Below the pieces are notes generated by a model. It was given only the letters and a program-made list of their open reading frames with translations, ran no database searches and had not been told where the DNA came from. The translations under genes and the position numbers were made by a program. Source: Methylobacterium terricola (GTDB taxonomy: Bacteria > Pseudomonadota > Alphaproteobacteria > Rhizobiales > Beijerinckiaceae). Taken from it: a stretch of 64,000 bases of DNA. Position 1 is the stretch's first letter. Every line of letters starts with the position of its first letter. Where the stretch lies: assembly GCF_006151805.1 (NCBI RefSeq), contig NZ_VDDA01000003.1, forward strand, positions 124,001 to 188,000. Direction: 5' to 3'. Below are positions 24,010 to 33,095 of the stretch, in pieces.

Positions 24010-24570
24010 CGGACGAATTCACCGAAAACGATACCCGGCACGGGCTGCGATCTCCGGCGCGACAAGCGTCCCTCGGTCGTCCGGGCCCGCGCCCCGTGTC
24101 GCCCCCGGTGCCGCCGGCGCCCGGTCGGGAGACCGGAGCGTCGTCGGCGAGGGTCGGCACGGCTCACGCCCGGCATCCAAGTGCTTGATGCGCCGTTAAC
24201 GCCAACTCTCGAACTCGCTGGTAAATATCCGGTAAAGTTTTCGGTCCGCGCACAGGGATCGCGCCCCGGCCTGGGCCCGGTGCGGCCCCGCGGCCTCCCC
24301 CGGCGGGGCTCGGCGGCGGGGCCCTCCGGAGGGCCCTGGCCGACCGGGGCCCGGTCCGGTTCCTGGCTGGAAGTTCTTGCTCTGACAGGAGCTTGCGAGC
24401 CGTGGCATCGGCTGCCGCCGGGGCAGACCGGGGCCGCGCGCGTCGCGGGGTCATCCGGTTCCCGGGGCCGGCGTGGCGGCATTGCCTCGGTTAAGGCCGG
24501 TCATCCCGTCGCAGGGCCGGCGGGCCGCCGAAGCCCGCCCGGGTGGTTAATGCCTCGGGCGATTCGCGAC
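24010..24570. other. Non-coding gap between murB and ftsQ
   Basis: 561 bases in the middle of the cell-wall cluster with no believable gene. An AT-richer patch at about 24185-24245 (minus strand, two ttTACC-like units) could hold promoter elements for ftsQAZ. In many alphaproteobacteria this position holds ddl; no remnant of Ddl was recognised. Confidence 0.5.
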
Positions 24571-25488
24571 TCAGCGGGCGGGCACGCCGACCCGCTTGAT
24601 CTCCCAGTGCAGGTCGATCCCGGAGGTCTCGCGCACCCGCGCCCGCACCTCCTCGCCGAGGCCCTCGATGTCGGCCGCCGTGGCGCCGCCGCGGTTGATC
24701 AGGAAGTTGCAGTGCATCTCCGACACCTGGGCGCCGCCGCGGGTGAGGCCGCGGCAGCCGGCGGCATCGACGAGCTGCCAGGCCTTGCCCCCGTCCGGGT
24801 TCTTGAAGGTCGAGCCGCCGGTGCGCTCGCGGATCGGCTGCGCCGCCTCGCGGGCCGCCGTCACCCGGTCCATCTCGGCCTCGATCAGGGCCCGGTCGCC
24901 GGGCCGGCCGCGATAGGTCGCCTGGGTGAAGATCAGGTCGGCGGGCGCCGCGCAGTGGCGATAGGCGAAGCCCATGTCGGCGTGGCTCAGCACGTGCAGG
25001 GTCCCCGCGCGGTCGACGGCCCGGGCCTCGACCAGCACGTCGGTGGTCTCGCCGCCATGCGCGCCGGCATTCATCCTGAGCGCCCCCCCGATCGAGCCCG
25101 GGATGCCGCGGTAGAAGGCGAGGCCGTCGAGCCCGGCCTCGGCGGAAGCGCGGGCGAGCTTCATGTCGGGCACCGCGGTGCCGGCCCGGATCGTGTCGCC
25201 CTCGATGGCGATCGACCCGAAGGCCTTGCCGCCGAGGCGGATCACCAGCCCCGGCACGCCGCCGTCGCGCACGATCAGGTTCGAGCCGAGCCCGATCACC
25301 GTCACGGGCACCTCGCGGGGCAGGGCCGCGAGCGCAGCGGCGAGGTCGTCCTCGTCGGCGGGCGTGAACAGCACGTCGGCCGGCCCCCCGACCCGGAACC
25401 AGGTCAGGTCGGCGAGGGGATGGTCGGGCAGGAGGCGTCCGCGCAAGCGGGCGGGCTCCAGGGCGGCGAGGATGGCGGCGGAGGTCAT
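24571..25488 (-). CDS. murB: UDP-N-acetylenolpyruvoylglucosamine reductase MurB
   Basis: A 305-residue FAD enzyme that makes UDP-MurNAc. The FAD-binding block [13 protein letters not shown] leads to [33 protein letters not shown] holds the flavin loop and active-site Arg, and [17 protein letters not shown] the catalytic serine. The start at 25488 gives the expected type I length. A much longer frame to 25761 runs through a palindromic repeat and is not protein-like. The start codon overlaps the stop of an inserted DUF559 gene (ATGA), and the ribosome binding site is weak, so translation may be coupled to that gene. Confidence 0.95.
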   Translation of the reverse strand: MTSAAILAALEPARLRGRLLPDHPLADLTWFRVGGPADVLFTPADEDDLAAALAALPREVPVTVIGLGSNLIVRDGGVPGLVIRLGGKAFGSIAIEGDTIRAGTAVPDMKLARASAEAGLDGLAFYRGIPGSIGGALRMNAGAHGGETTDVLVEARAVDRAGTLHVLSHADMGFAYRHCAAPADLIFTQATYRGRPGDRALIEAEMDRVTAAREAAQPIRERTGGSTFKNPDGGKAWQLVDAAGCRGLTRGGAQVSEMHCNFLINRGGATAADIEGLGEEVRARVRETSGIDLHWEIKRVGVPAR

Positions 25489-26000
25489 GGTTCCGTTCGG
25501 GATGATGCAGGATGCCCCTCCCCGCCTGCGGCAGGGCTGTCCGGGGACAAGAAAAGATGCGGGTTTCCCCTCTCCCCGCCCGCGGGGAGAGGGGAAACCC
25601 GCGCCCTTTCTTTCCCCGAACAGCCCTGCCGCACGTGGGGAGAGGAGGAGGGGCGGCGTTCCACGATGGAGGCCAGGATGGTCTCGAGGACACCGGTCAT
25701 GTTGCGGGCGACATCGCCGCTCCAGAAGCCGAGCACGCGCCAGCCCTGCGAGGCGAGCCAAGCCTCGCGTTCACGGTCATAGCCGCTCTCCGCATGCTGG
25801 CTCCCATCGCGCTCGACGACGAGCTTGGCTTCGCGGCAGGCGAAGTCCGCGAAGTCGCGGCCGATCGACCGCTGGCGCACGAACTTGGCCTCCGCCAGGC
25901 GCCGGTCGGGCAACCGCGACCAGAGCGCCCGTTCGGAATCGGTCTGCGTCCGCCGGAGAGTGCGGGCCCGCGCCGTACCGGGATCGTCGGGGCCGCGCAT
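25485..26000 (-). CDS. DUF559 endonuclease-like protein between murC and murB
   Basis: A 171-residue protein. Residues 10-115 match DUF559 (Vsr/very-short-patch-repair-like nuclease fold): [47 protein letters not shown], with the acidic and lysine positions in order, then [22 protein letters not shown]. From about residue 116 on, the sequence ([12 protein letters not shown] and so on) is a translated palindromic repeat (25515-25645), so the natural end was probably shifted by insertion of that element. It starts 15 bases after murC and overlaps the murB start by four bases. A role in wall synthesis is unlikely. Confidence 0.8.
   Translation of the reverse strand: MRGPDDPGTARARTLRRTQTDSERALWSRLPDRRLAEAKFVRQRSIGRDFADFACREAKLVVERDGSQHAESGYDREREAWLASQGWRVLGFWSGDVARNMTGVLETILASIVERRPSSSPHVRQGCSGKERARVSPLPAGGERGNPHLFLSPDSPAAGGEGHPASSRTEP
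25515..25645. repeat. Large palindromic intergenic element inside the DUF559 3' end
   Basis: Two 19-bp perfect arms (25561-25579 and 25582-25600), rich in cccctctcccc, sit inside an outer pair of arms (tgcggcagggctgt near 25527 and its complement near 25620-25633). Translated, it gives the SPLPxGERG-type string seen in many alphaproteobacterial repeats. It is probably a dispersed palindromic element that inserted next to murB. Confidence 0.75.
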
Positions 26001-26015
26001 CGGGGTGTCAGCGCC

Positions 26016-27431
26016 TCACGCCGCCTTCTCGCCGATCGAGGCGAGCTCGCCCGGCAGCGCATAGGCCCATTGCGTGATGTTGCCGGCGCCGAGGCACACG
26101 ACGTAGTCGCCCGGCCCCGCGAGCCCGGCGACGATGCCGGCCAGGTCCTCGGTGCGCTCCAGCGCCACGGCGTTGCGGTGGCCGCGGGAGGTGAGGCCCG
26201 CCACCAGGGCGTCGCGGTCGATGCCCTCGATCGGCGCCTCGCCGGCGGCATAGACGGGAGCGACGATCACCGTGTCGGCGTCGTTGAAGCAGGTGCAGAA
26301 ATCGTCGAACAGCGAGGCGAGGCGCGAGTAGCGGTGCGGCTGCACCACCGCGACGACGCGGCCGTCGGTGGAGGCGCGGGCGGCCTTCAGCACCGCCCGG
26401 ATCTCGACCGGGTGGTGGCCGTAATCGTCGAAGATCTGGCAGCCGTTCCACTCGCCGGTGCGGGTGAAGCGGCGCTTCACGCCGCCGAAATTCGCCAGCG
26501 CCTTGCGGATCGCGTCGGGCGACACGCCGAGCTCGTGGGCCACCGCGAGCGCCGCGGTGGCGTTGAGCGCGTTGTGCTTGCCCGGCATCGGCAGGACCAG
26601 GTCCTCCATCTCCATCCGGAAGCCGGGGCGGCGGTCGCGGATCATCACCCGGAACCGGCTCTGGCCGCCCTTCAGGTCGACGTCGATCAGGCGAACGTCG
26701 GCCTGCGGGTTCTCGCCGTAGGTGATGATGCGCCGGTCCTCGATGCGCCCGACGAGGTCCTGCACCGTCGGGTGGTCGATGCACATCACCGCGAAACCGT
26801 AGAACGGGATGTTGTCGATGAAGGCCCGGAACGCGTCCTTGATCGCGTCGAACGAGCCGAAATGGTCGAGGTGCTCGGGGTCGATGTTGGTGACGATGGC
26901 GATGTCGGCCGGCAGCTTCAGGAAGGTGCCGTCGGATTCGTCGGCCTCGACCACCATCCAGTCGCCCTCGCCCATGCGGGCGTTGGTGCCGTAGGCGTTG
27001 ATGATGCCGCCGTTGATGACCGTGGGGTCGAGCTCGCCGGCGTCGAGCAGGGTGGCGACGAGCGAGGTGGTGGTGGTCTTGCCGTGGGTGCCGGCCACCG
27101 CCACGCAGGACTTGAAGCGCATCAGCTCGGCCAGCATCTCGGCCCGGCGCACCACCGGCAGGCGGCGCTCGCGGGCGGAGACCAGTTCCGGGTTGTCGCG
27201 GCGGATGGCCGTCGAGACCACCACCAGGGCGGCGTCGGCGAGGTTCTCGGCCCGGTGGCCGACGAAGGTGCGGATGCCCTTCTCGGTCAGGCGGCGCACG
27301 TTGGCGTTGTCGGACGCGTCCGAGCCCTGCACCGTGTAGCCGAGATTGTGCATCACCTCGGCGATGCCGGACATGCCGATGCCGCCGATGCCGATGAAGT
27401 GGATGGGTCCGAGCTGGTTCGGCAGCTTCAT
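26016..27431 (-). CDS. murC: UDP-N-acetylmuramate--L-alanine ligase MurC
   Basis: A 471-residue Mur ligase that adds L-Ala to UDP-MurNAc. The N-terminal domain begins [18 protein letters not shown], the ATP-binding P-loop GTHGKTT is at 114-120, [11 protein letters not shown] holds the conserved acidic cluster, and DYGHHPVEI and QPHRYSR are in the C-terminal part. Length and motifs are normal. It follows murG, from which it is separated by a RIME-like palindrome, and precedes the DUF559 gene and murB. Confidence 0.97.
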   Translation of the reverse strand: MKLPNQLGPIHFIGIGGIGMSGIAEVMHNLGYTVQGSDASDNANVRRLTEKGIRTFVGHRAENLADAALVVVSTAIRRDNPELVSARERRLPVVRRAEMLAELMRFKSCVAVAGTHGKTTTTSLVATLLDAGELDPTVINGGIINAYGTNARMGEGDWMVVEADESDGTFLKLPADIAIVTNIDPEHLDHFGSFDAIKDAFRAFIDNIPFYGFAVMCIDHPTVQDLVGRIEDRRIITYGENPQADVRLIDVDLKGGQSRFRVMIRDRRPGFRMEMEDLVLPMPGKHNALNATAALAVAHELGVSPDAIRKALANFGGVKRRFTRTGEWNGCQIFDDYGHHPVEIRAVLKAARASTDGRVVAVVQPHRYSRLASLFDDFCTCFNDADTVIVAPVYAAGEAPIEGIDRDALVAGLTSRGHRNAVALERTEDLAGIVAGLAGPGDYVVCLGAGNITQWAYALPGELASIGEKAA

Positions 27432-27500
27432 GGAGTCGGGGTCCTCTTGGTCTTCTTGTTCGGTGGCCGGCCGCGCGGGCCGGCATGATCGGTGAACGGC

Positions 27501-27600
27501 CAGAGAGCTTCACGATCGCGCTGGAATCGCGAAGCTCTCTGATTCTTTTTTTGCCGCATTTTCTTCGACGAACCGGTATCCACTTCGTCGGAAAATGCTC
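27501..27600. repeat. RIME-like palindromic element between murG and murC
   Basis: Two inverted repeats in series: cagagagcttc/gaagctctctg (27501-27511 and 27531-27541), and an imperfect one at 27556-27598 with gcattttc/gaaaatgc and cgacgaa/ttcgtcg around accggtatcc. This is the typical layout of the dispersed RIME-type mosaic elements of Rhizobiales. It ends directly at the murG stop codon and may affect mRNA stability. Confidence 0.75.
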
Positions 27601-28715
27601 TAGCGGGCCGCGAGAGCGGTCTCGACCACCAGGGCGGCGAGGCGCTCGGCGGCGTCGGGCAGGCCGGCGCCCCTGGCGGCGGCGGCCGCCTTGGCGAGCC
27701 GGTCGGGGTCGCCGAGCAGCCCGCCGAGATCGGCGGCCAGCCGCTCAGGGGTGAAGTCGGTTTGTGGTTTGGGAAAGGCGGCGCCGATCCGCTCCAGCAC
27801 CGCGGCATTGGCGGCCTGGTCCTGGTCGAGGGCGCCGGGCAGCGGCACCAGGATCGACGGCCGGCCGATCACCGCCAACTCGGCCACCGTCGAGGCGCCG
27901 GAGCGGGCGACGACGAGGTGGGAGGTCGCCATCTTGGCCGGCAGGTCCTTGAAGAACGGCGCCGCCGTGAAGGCGGCGAGCCCCGCGCCCTCGTAGAGCG
28001 CCTGCACCCGGGCGAGGTCTTCCGCCCTCGCCTGCTGGATCACGGTGAGGCGGGCGCGCAACGCCGCCGGAAGCCGCACCACGGCCTCGGGCACCACGTC
28101 GCTCATCACCCGGGCGCCCTGGCTGCCGCCGAAGGCGAGGAGCTGGAGCGGCGCATCCGGACCGACGCCCGGATAGGGCATCGCCGCCGCCGCCAGTACC
28201 GCCGGGCGGACCGGGTTGCCGGTATGGACGCGGCGCGCCCGCGCCTTCACGGGGACGCCCCGCACCTCGGGAAAGCCGGTGGCGATCACCGTGGCGCCGC
28301 GGGCCAGGAACCCGTTGGCCCGGCCCATCACGGCGTTCTGCTCGTGCAGGAGCGTCGGCACCCGCAGCATCTGGGCGGCGAGCAGCGGTGGGACCGTCGG
28401 GTAGCCGCCGAAGCCGACGACCACCGCAGGGTTGAGGCGGCGAACCTCGCGGATCGCCGCCGCGAAGCCACGCCCGAGGGTCGCGAAGGCGGAGACGCGG
28501 CGCAACGGGGAGCGCCCGCTCGACGGGGTGGCGGAGGGGACCGCCACGATCTCCGAGGCCGGGAACTCGCCCGACAACGCCGCGACCCGGCTGTCGGTGG
28601 CGAGCACGACCCGGATGCCGCGCTCGCGCAGGCGCAAGGCCAGGGCCTCGGCCGGAAACAGGTGGCCGCCGGTGCCGCCCGCGGCGAGCAGGACGAGGGG
28701 CTGGGCGACGGTCAT
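27600..28715 (-). CDS. murG: MurG N-acetylglucosaminyltransferase
   Basis: A 371-residue GT-B glycosyltransferase that adds GlcNAc to lipid I to form lipid II at the inner membrane face. Motifs are LLAAGGTGGHLFPAEALA (residues 9-26), VVGFGGYPTVPPLLAAQ, LHEQNAVMGRANGFL, AFGGSQGARVMSD and the C-terminal UDP-binding VARSGASTVAELAVIGRPSILVPLPGALDQDQ. The start at 28715 (MTVAQPL) sits just before the first beta strand. It is part of the ftsW-murG-murC set. Confidence 0.96.
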   Translation of the reverse strand: MTVAQPLVLLAAGGTGGHLFPAEALALRLRERGIRVVLATDSRVAALSGEFPASEIVAVPSATPSSGRSPLRRVSAFATLGRGFAAAIREVRRLNPAVVVGFGGYPTVPPLLAAQMLRVPTLLHEQNAVMGRANGFLARGATVIATGFPEVRGVPVKARARRVHTGNPVRPAVLAAAAMPYPGVGPDAPLQLLAFGGSQGARVMSDVVPEAVVRLPAALRARLTVIQQARAEDLARVQALYEGAGLAAFTAAPFFKDLPAKMATSHLVVARSGASTVAELAVIGRPSILVPLPGALDQDQAANAAVLERIGAAFPKPQTDFTPERLAADLGGLLGDPDRLAKAAAAARGAGLPDAAERLAALVVETALAAR

Positions 28716-28842
28716 CGGGCGGCCGGGGCGGGGCGGGGCATGGACAGGCGGTCTCCGGTCAGGATCGGCGGCCCCATGTGTCACGATGGGACCGCCAGGT
28801 CACCCCTTTGGGTTCTTCACGCCGCGAGGGCCGGCGGGCGGC

Positions 28843-30006
28843 TCAGTGCGCCCGGCCCTCGTCGCGGTTGAGGAGGGTCGTGCGCGGCCGGCGCCGGGTG
28901 AGGGCGACGAGGAAGCCCATCCCGAGGGCGAGCGAGATCAGCGACGAGCCGCCATAGGAGATGAACGGCAGGGTCATGCCCTTGGCCGGCATCAGCCGGG
29001 TGTTCACCGCCATGTTGATGCAGGCCTGGAGGCCGAACAGCGCCGTGAGGCCGGTGATGGCGAGCCGGCAGAAGATGTCGTCGCTGCGCCGGGCCAGGAT
29101 CAGGCCGCGCATCACGATGAAGGCGAAGAGCAGCACGATGCCGATGCAGATGATGACGCCGAACTCCTCGCCCGCCACCGAGAAGATGAAGTCGGTATGG
29201 GCGTCGGGCAGGTGGCGCTTGGCGACGCCCTCGCCCGGGCCGGTGCCGAGCCAGCCGCCGGAATTGAACGATTCCTGCGACCAGAAGGTCTGGAAGTTGT
29301 CGCCCGAATCCTTGTCCATGAAGCGCTGGATGCGCGCCCGCACGTGGGGCAGGAACTCGTAGGCCGCCGCCACGCCGACGAGGCCGGCGCCTCCGAGCCC
29401 GCCGACCCAGAACCAGTGCAGGCCGGCGACGAACACCATCGCGCACCACACCATGGTCACCAGCATGGTCTGGCCGAAATCCGGCTGCAGGATCAGCGGC
29501 ACGATCGTCATCGGCAGGAGCAGCACGGCCAGCGTGCCGCCCGGCATGTCGCGCCGGCGCGCGCCCTCGGCGAAGGCCCAGGCGGCCAGGATCACGAAGG
29601 CGGGCTTCACGAACTCGGAGGGCTGCACGCCGATCGAGCCGAACTGGATCCAGCGATGCGCGCCCTTGATCTCGGGCCCGTACTTCGTCGCCGCGATGCA
29701 CAGCACGATGCCGAGGGCGTAGGTGACCAGCGCCATGCGGCGGATGTGGCGCAGGGACAGGAACGACACCGCCAGGATCAGGGCGATCGTCGGCAGCAGG
29801 TACATCACCTGCCGGTTGAGGAAGTGGAAGGTCGGCAAGCCGAGGCGCTCGGCCACCGGCGGACCGCCGGCCATCAGGAAGACCAGCCCGGCCGTCATCA
29901 GGACGCCGAGGCCGGCGAGCAGCGCCCGGTCGACCGTCCACCACCAGTCGCCGAGATGCGAGCGTTCCGCGCGGGACATCATGGCTTGCGTAGGACCCTC
30001 GTTCAC
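28843..30006 (-). CDS. ftsW: Lipid II polymerase FtsW
   Basis: A 387-residue SEDS-family membrane protein with about ten hydrophobic helices. Signature stretches are HRWIQFGSIGVQPSEFVKPAFVI, LQPDFGQTMLV, HTDFIFSVAGEEFG and the late MTLPFISYGGSSLISLALGMGFLVAL. FtsW makes septal peptidoglycan with its PBP partner. It is the first gene of the wall cluster in this window; murD and mraY, normally upstream, are not adjacent. Confidence 0.96.
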   Translation of the reverse strand: MNEGPTQAMMSRAERSHLGDWWWTVDRALLAGLGVLMTAGLVFLMAGGPPVAERLGLPTFHFLNRQVMYLLPTIALILAVSFLSLRHIRRMALVTYALGIVLCIAATKYGPEIKGAHRWIQFGSIGVQPSEFVKPAFVILAAWAFAEGARRRDMPGGTLAVLLLPMTIVPLILQPDFGQTMLVTMVWCAMVFVAGLHWFWVGGLGGAGLVGVAAAYEFLPHVRARIQRFMDKDSGDNFQTFWSQESFNSGGWLGTGPGEGVAKRHLPDAHTDFIFSVAGEEFGVIICIGIVLLFAFIVMRGLILARRSDDIFCRLAITGLTALFGLQACINMAVNTRLMPAKGMTLPFISYGGSSLISLALGMGFLVALTRRRPRTTLLNRDEGRAH

Positions 30007-30108
30007 CAGCCCCGACCATCGGACGGAATGGTAAACCGAGTGTTGCCGCGCCGCCGCGGCGGCGCGGATCCCGCCCGCGCCGTCAGGCCTTGCCGGTCGG
30101 GCCTCGGG

Positions 30109-30351
30109 TCAGCCCTGGAACATCCCGTGCGGCGCCAGCTCGAAATGCCGGGCGTATTCCTCCTCCAGGGTCTCCCACGGCATCAGCATCACGCCGTGCA
30201 GCGGCGCGGCGCCCGCCGTCAGGGCGCCGAAGCGCCGCAGGATCAGGGCGAGCTCGTAGGCGGTGATGTCGGGCTTGGGATCGAACCGGTAGAAATGGGT
30301 CTCGTTGTCGACCGGCTCGGCGCCGATACCCTTCAGGAGCGACTCGAACAT
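30109..30351 (-). CDS. Hypothetical 80-residue protein
   Basis: A protein of 80 residues (MFESLLKGIGAEPVDNETHF to FELAPHGMFQG). It is predicted to be mixed alpha/beta, with DITAYELALILRRFGAL as the most regular helix. No family was recognised. Its codon use is fully typical for the genome. It lies about 100 bases upstream of ftsW on the same strand, where murD would be expected, with the ParB-like gene further upstream; co-transcription is possible. Confidence 0.65.
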   Translation of the reverse strand: MFESLLKGIGAEPVDNETHFYRFDPKPDITAYELALILRRFGALTAGAAPLHGVMLMPWETLEEEYARHFELAPHGMFQG

Positions 30352-30584
30352 CAGGCGGTCCCCCGTTCCGGCGCGATCCCCGTCGCGCCGCGATGCAAGG
30401 TTAGGCCTGAGGGTGAGGCTGCGGCAAATAAACTTGCCGGGAGGGTGCGCTCCGCCTTCCGGCACGGCGTCAGCAGGAAGGCGCTGAGGAGGTGCGGCTC
30501 GAAGGGGGCTCGCCGCTCCCACACGGTCCGCGGCGGTCGGGGCGCGATCGTCGTGCAAGATCGGCCCCGCCTCGCGCCGCGCGT

Positions 30585-31214
30585 TCAATCCCCGTGCGGC
30601 CCGCACCACCCCGGCAGGTACGCCGCCTCCTTGGTGCAGGCGAGGACCAGGGCCTCCTTCAGGGCGTCGGTGAAATCGTCCTTGATGACCTTGCGCTTGA
30701 TGTTCCGGCGCAGGAAATCGGCCCACAGGAACTCGCTGAACGGCGCGTTGTCCTTGGCGAAGCCGCCGGCGCGGCGCAATTCGCCGGCGAGGCTGCGGAA
30801 GGGGTCGTCGGCGAGGCCCGCGATGCTCTTGGGCAGGTCGCCGACGTCCCGGCGCACGCCCTCCGTGTCGTAGGGGTGGGTCCAGGCGCGGTGGTCGGCC
30901 ACGACCCAGAACGCGTCCTTCTCGAGGTGGTGCAGGTCGGCCACCACGGTGGTGAACACGCTCTCGACGCCCTCCTGGTGGAGGGCGAGGGCGAGGTGGT
31001 GGTGGTCGATGACGTAGCGGCGGTTCTTCGGCCCGAGCAGCACCGGGATCATGTGCGAGCCGAGAAACGCCTCCCGTTCCTTGTCGTCGCCGATCTCGCG
31101 CCAGCGCTTGCGCTTCGCCTCCACTTCCCGGTAGCCGACCGTCATCTGGGTCGGGCGCAGCTCGGCGATCGGAACGCTGTGGAGAATCGGGTCGCGGACG
31201 GACATTCGGCTCAT
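30585..31214 (-). CDS. ParB-like (ParBc_2 family) protein
   Basis: A 209-residue protein of the ParB-like nuclease family in its short form. VPIAELRPTQMTVGYREVEAKRKRW is the usual opening, MIPVLLGPKNRRYVIDHHHLALAL the conserved core with the DHHH site, and later KEAAYLPGW. No helix-turn-helix of true ParB partition proteins is present, so it is unlikely to segregate chromosomes. The members of this family are often annotated as ParB/sulfiredoxin-like with unknown substrate. Two close starts exist (31214 and 31205). Confidence 0.8.
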   Translation of the reverse strand: MSRMSVRDPILHSVPIAELRPTQMTVGYREVEAKRKRWREIGDDKEREAFLGSHMIPVLLGPKNRRYVIDHHHLALALHQEGVESVFTTVVADLHHLEKDAFWVVADHRAWTHPYDTEGVRRDVGDLPKSIAGLADDPFRSLAGELRRAGGFAKDNAPFSEFLWADFLRRNIKRKVIKDDFTDALKEALVLACTKEAAYLPGWCGPHGD

Positions 31215-31741
31215 CGGGTCTGTTGCGCGCGGGAAGCCCGCGCCGGACCCGGAAAGCTCGGGCACGCCATCCGCAAGGTCAAGGCGGCGGACCGATGCCT
31301 CACGGTCTAACGAGCCGCTCGAACCTCGTCCGAACGGCTTAATCCCGGTGCGGCAAAAGATTTTTGCGCCGTGAGCAAGTGCTGACAAAAACACGCTTTT
31401 CCCCGGTGCATCGGCCGCTGCGGCAGGGTCGGGCGCGGCCGGCTCGCGCGGGGCGGATGCGCGGCCGGGCATCCTTGACTTGGCTTCGGTTTGCTCGCCA
31501 AGAGACGGTCACGAGGTGCCGTCCGCGAGGTGCGGCGCCCCGGCCCGGATCCTGCACCGTCGTCCGTCCCGTCATGGAACTGACGTAGGGACACGGCAGG
31601 ACACCCGGCAGGTTTCGGCAATGAGGCACAGACAGGGGCCGATCGGCCGGCCCGGGACCGAAGCGGACGCCCCGTCGACGGGGTCGGCCGCATGCGGGGC
31701 CCCCGGGATCCGACCGCACCCCGGCGGATGATCGGCGCGCG
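31215..31741. other. Divergent intergenic region before the RND operon
   Basis: 527 bases between the ParB-like gene and the divergent efflux operon. An A/T-richer imperfect inverted repeat (ggcaaaa with ttttgcgcc) lies near 31352-31370. Promoters of both directions must be here, but no consensus was clear. Confidence 0.45.
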
Positions 31742-33067
31742 ATGGACACCAACAACCCCCTGACTCAGGGTTCCCTGACCAAGGATTCCCCGGGCAAGCA
31801 ATCGCCGCCGCGGCGTCGCGGCCTCGCCTGGATCGTCGCGATCCTGCTCGTCGCGGGAAGCGGCCTGGCGATCTGGTTCGTGCCCGCCCTGGCGCCGGTG
31901 CGCGAGCGCCTGGAAGCTTTGCTGGTGCGCGGCGAAGGGGCCGAGGGCCAGGCGTCGGAAGCCCGCGTGACCGGCGTGGAGCCGACCTTCCGGCCCTCGA
32001 AGCAGCAGCTCGCGAGCTTCGGCATCGAGACCGTGCAGGCGAGGGAGTTCCGGCCCGAGGGCTTCGCGGAAGGGCGGATCGGCGTCAACGAGGACGACAA
32101 CGTCCCGGTCTACTCACCCTATGCCGGCCGGGTGACCAAGGTGATGGTCAGGGCCGGCGACCGGGTGAAGGCCAACCAGGTGCTGTTCACCCTGGAGGCC
32201 GCCGACATGGTCTCCGCCCTCAACGATTACCAGGCGGCACAGAACGCGCTCGCCAAGAACTCCGCGCTGCTCAAGCTCAACCAGACCGTCGCGGCCCGGC
32301 TCCAGGAGCTGTTCCAGGCCAAGGCGGTGGCGCTGAAGGACTGGCAGCAGGCGCAGAACGACGTGATCGCCGCCCAGAGCGACCAGCGCTCGGCGGAATC
32401 GGCCCTCCAGGCGGTGCGTAACCGCTTGCGCATCCTCGGCAAGTCGGATGCGGAGATCGACGCCTTCGCGCGGAGCGGCGTGATGAGCCCGGAGACCGAG
32501 ATCCGCGCGCCGATCGCCGGCACCATCGTGCAGCGCAAGGTGGGTCTCGGCCAGTATCTCGGCTCGGGCAGCGACCCGGCCTTCGTCATCGGCGACCTCT
32601 CGACGGTCTGGCTCGTCGCCAACGTGCGCGAGACCGAGGTGCCGCGGATCAGGCTCGGCCAGGAGCTGGAGGCCAGCGTGATCGGCTTCCCCGACCGGGT
32701 GTTCAAGGCGCGCATCAGCTACATGGCGGCCTCCCTCGACCCGGCGACGCGGCGCCTGCCGGTGCGGGCCGAGATCGATAACGCCGAGGGCCTGCTCCGG
32801 CCCGAGATGTTCGCGACCTTCACGATCCTCACCGGCCGCGACGAGAGCGCCCCGGCGATCCCGGCCTCGGCGATCGTCTACGAGGGCGCCCGCGCGCGGG
32901 TCTGGGTCGAGCGGCCGGACGGCACGATCGTGTCGCGCAAGGTCGTCCTCGGCCTCACCGGCGGCGGCCTCGTCCAGGTGGTCGATGGGCTGAAGGTCGG
33001 CGAGCGCGTGGTGACCCGCGGCAGCCTGTTCATCGACCGGGCCGCCTCCGGCGACAAAGCCTCCTGA
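31742..33067 (+). CDS. RND efflux periplasmic adaptor (CusB/CzcB type)
   Basis: A 441-residue membrane-fusion protein. One N-terminal helix (LAWIVAILLVAGSGLAIWFV, about 28-47) anchors it. Then come the lipoyl/barrel-sandwich halves (VPVYSPYAGRVTKVMVRAGDRVKANQVLFTLE and EIRAPIAGTIVQRKVGLGQYL), separated by an alpha-hairpin with coiled-coil character (about 165-235), and a beta-barrel domain. It links the inner-membrane pump to the outer-membrane channel. It is followed after 28 bases by the pump gene and then the channel gene. No metal-binding Met or His cluster is seen at the N terminus, so metal export is not certain. Confidence 0.9.
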   Translation: MDTNNPLTQGSLTKDSPGKQSPPRRRGLAWIVAILLVAGSGLAIWFVPALAPVRERLEALLVRGEGAEGQASEARVTGVEPTFRPSKQQLASFGIETVQAREFRPEGFAEGRIGVNEDDNVPVYSPYAGRVTKVMVRAGDRVKANQVLFTLEAADMVSALNDYQAAQNALAKNSALLKLNQTVAARLQELFQAKAVALKDWQQAQNDVIAAQSDQRSAESALQAVRNRLRILGKSDAEIDAFARSGVMSPETEIRAPIAGTIVQRKVGLGQYLGSGSDPAFVIGDLSTVWLVANVRETEVPRIRLGQELEASVIGFPDRVFKARISYMAASLDPATRRLPVRAEIDNAEGLLRPEMFATFTILTGRDESAPAIPASAIVYEGARARVWVERPDGTIVSRKVVLGLTGGGLVQVVDGLKVGERVVTRGSLFIDRAASGDKAS

Positions 33068-33095
33068 TCGCCGGCTTCCCGGAGACTGCGCCCGC

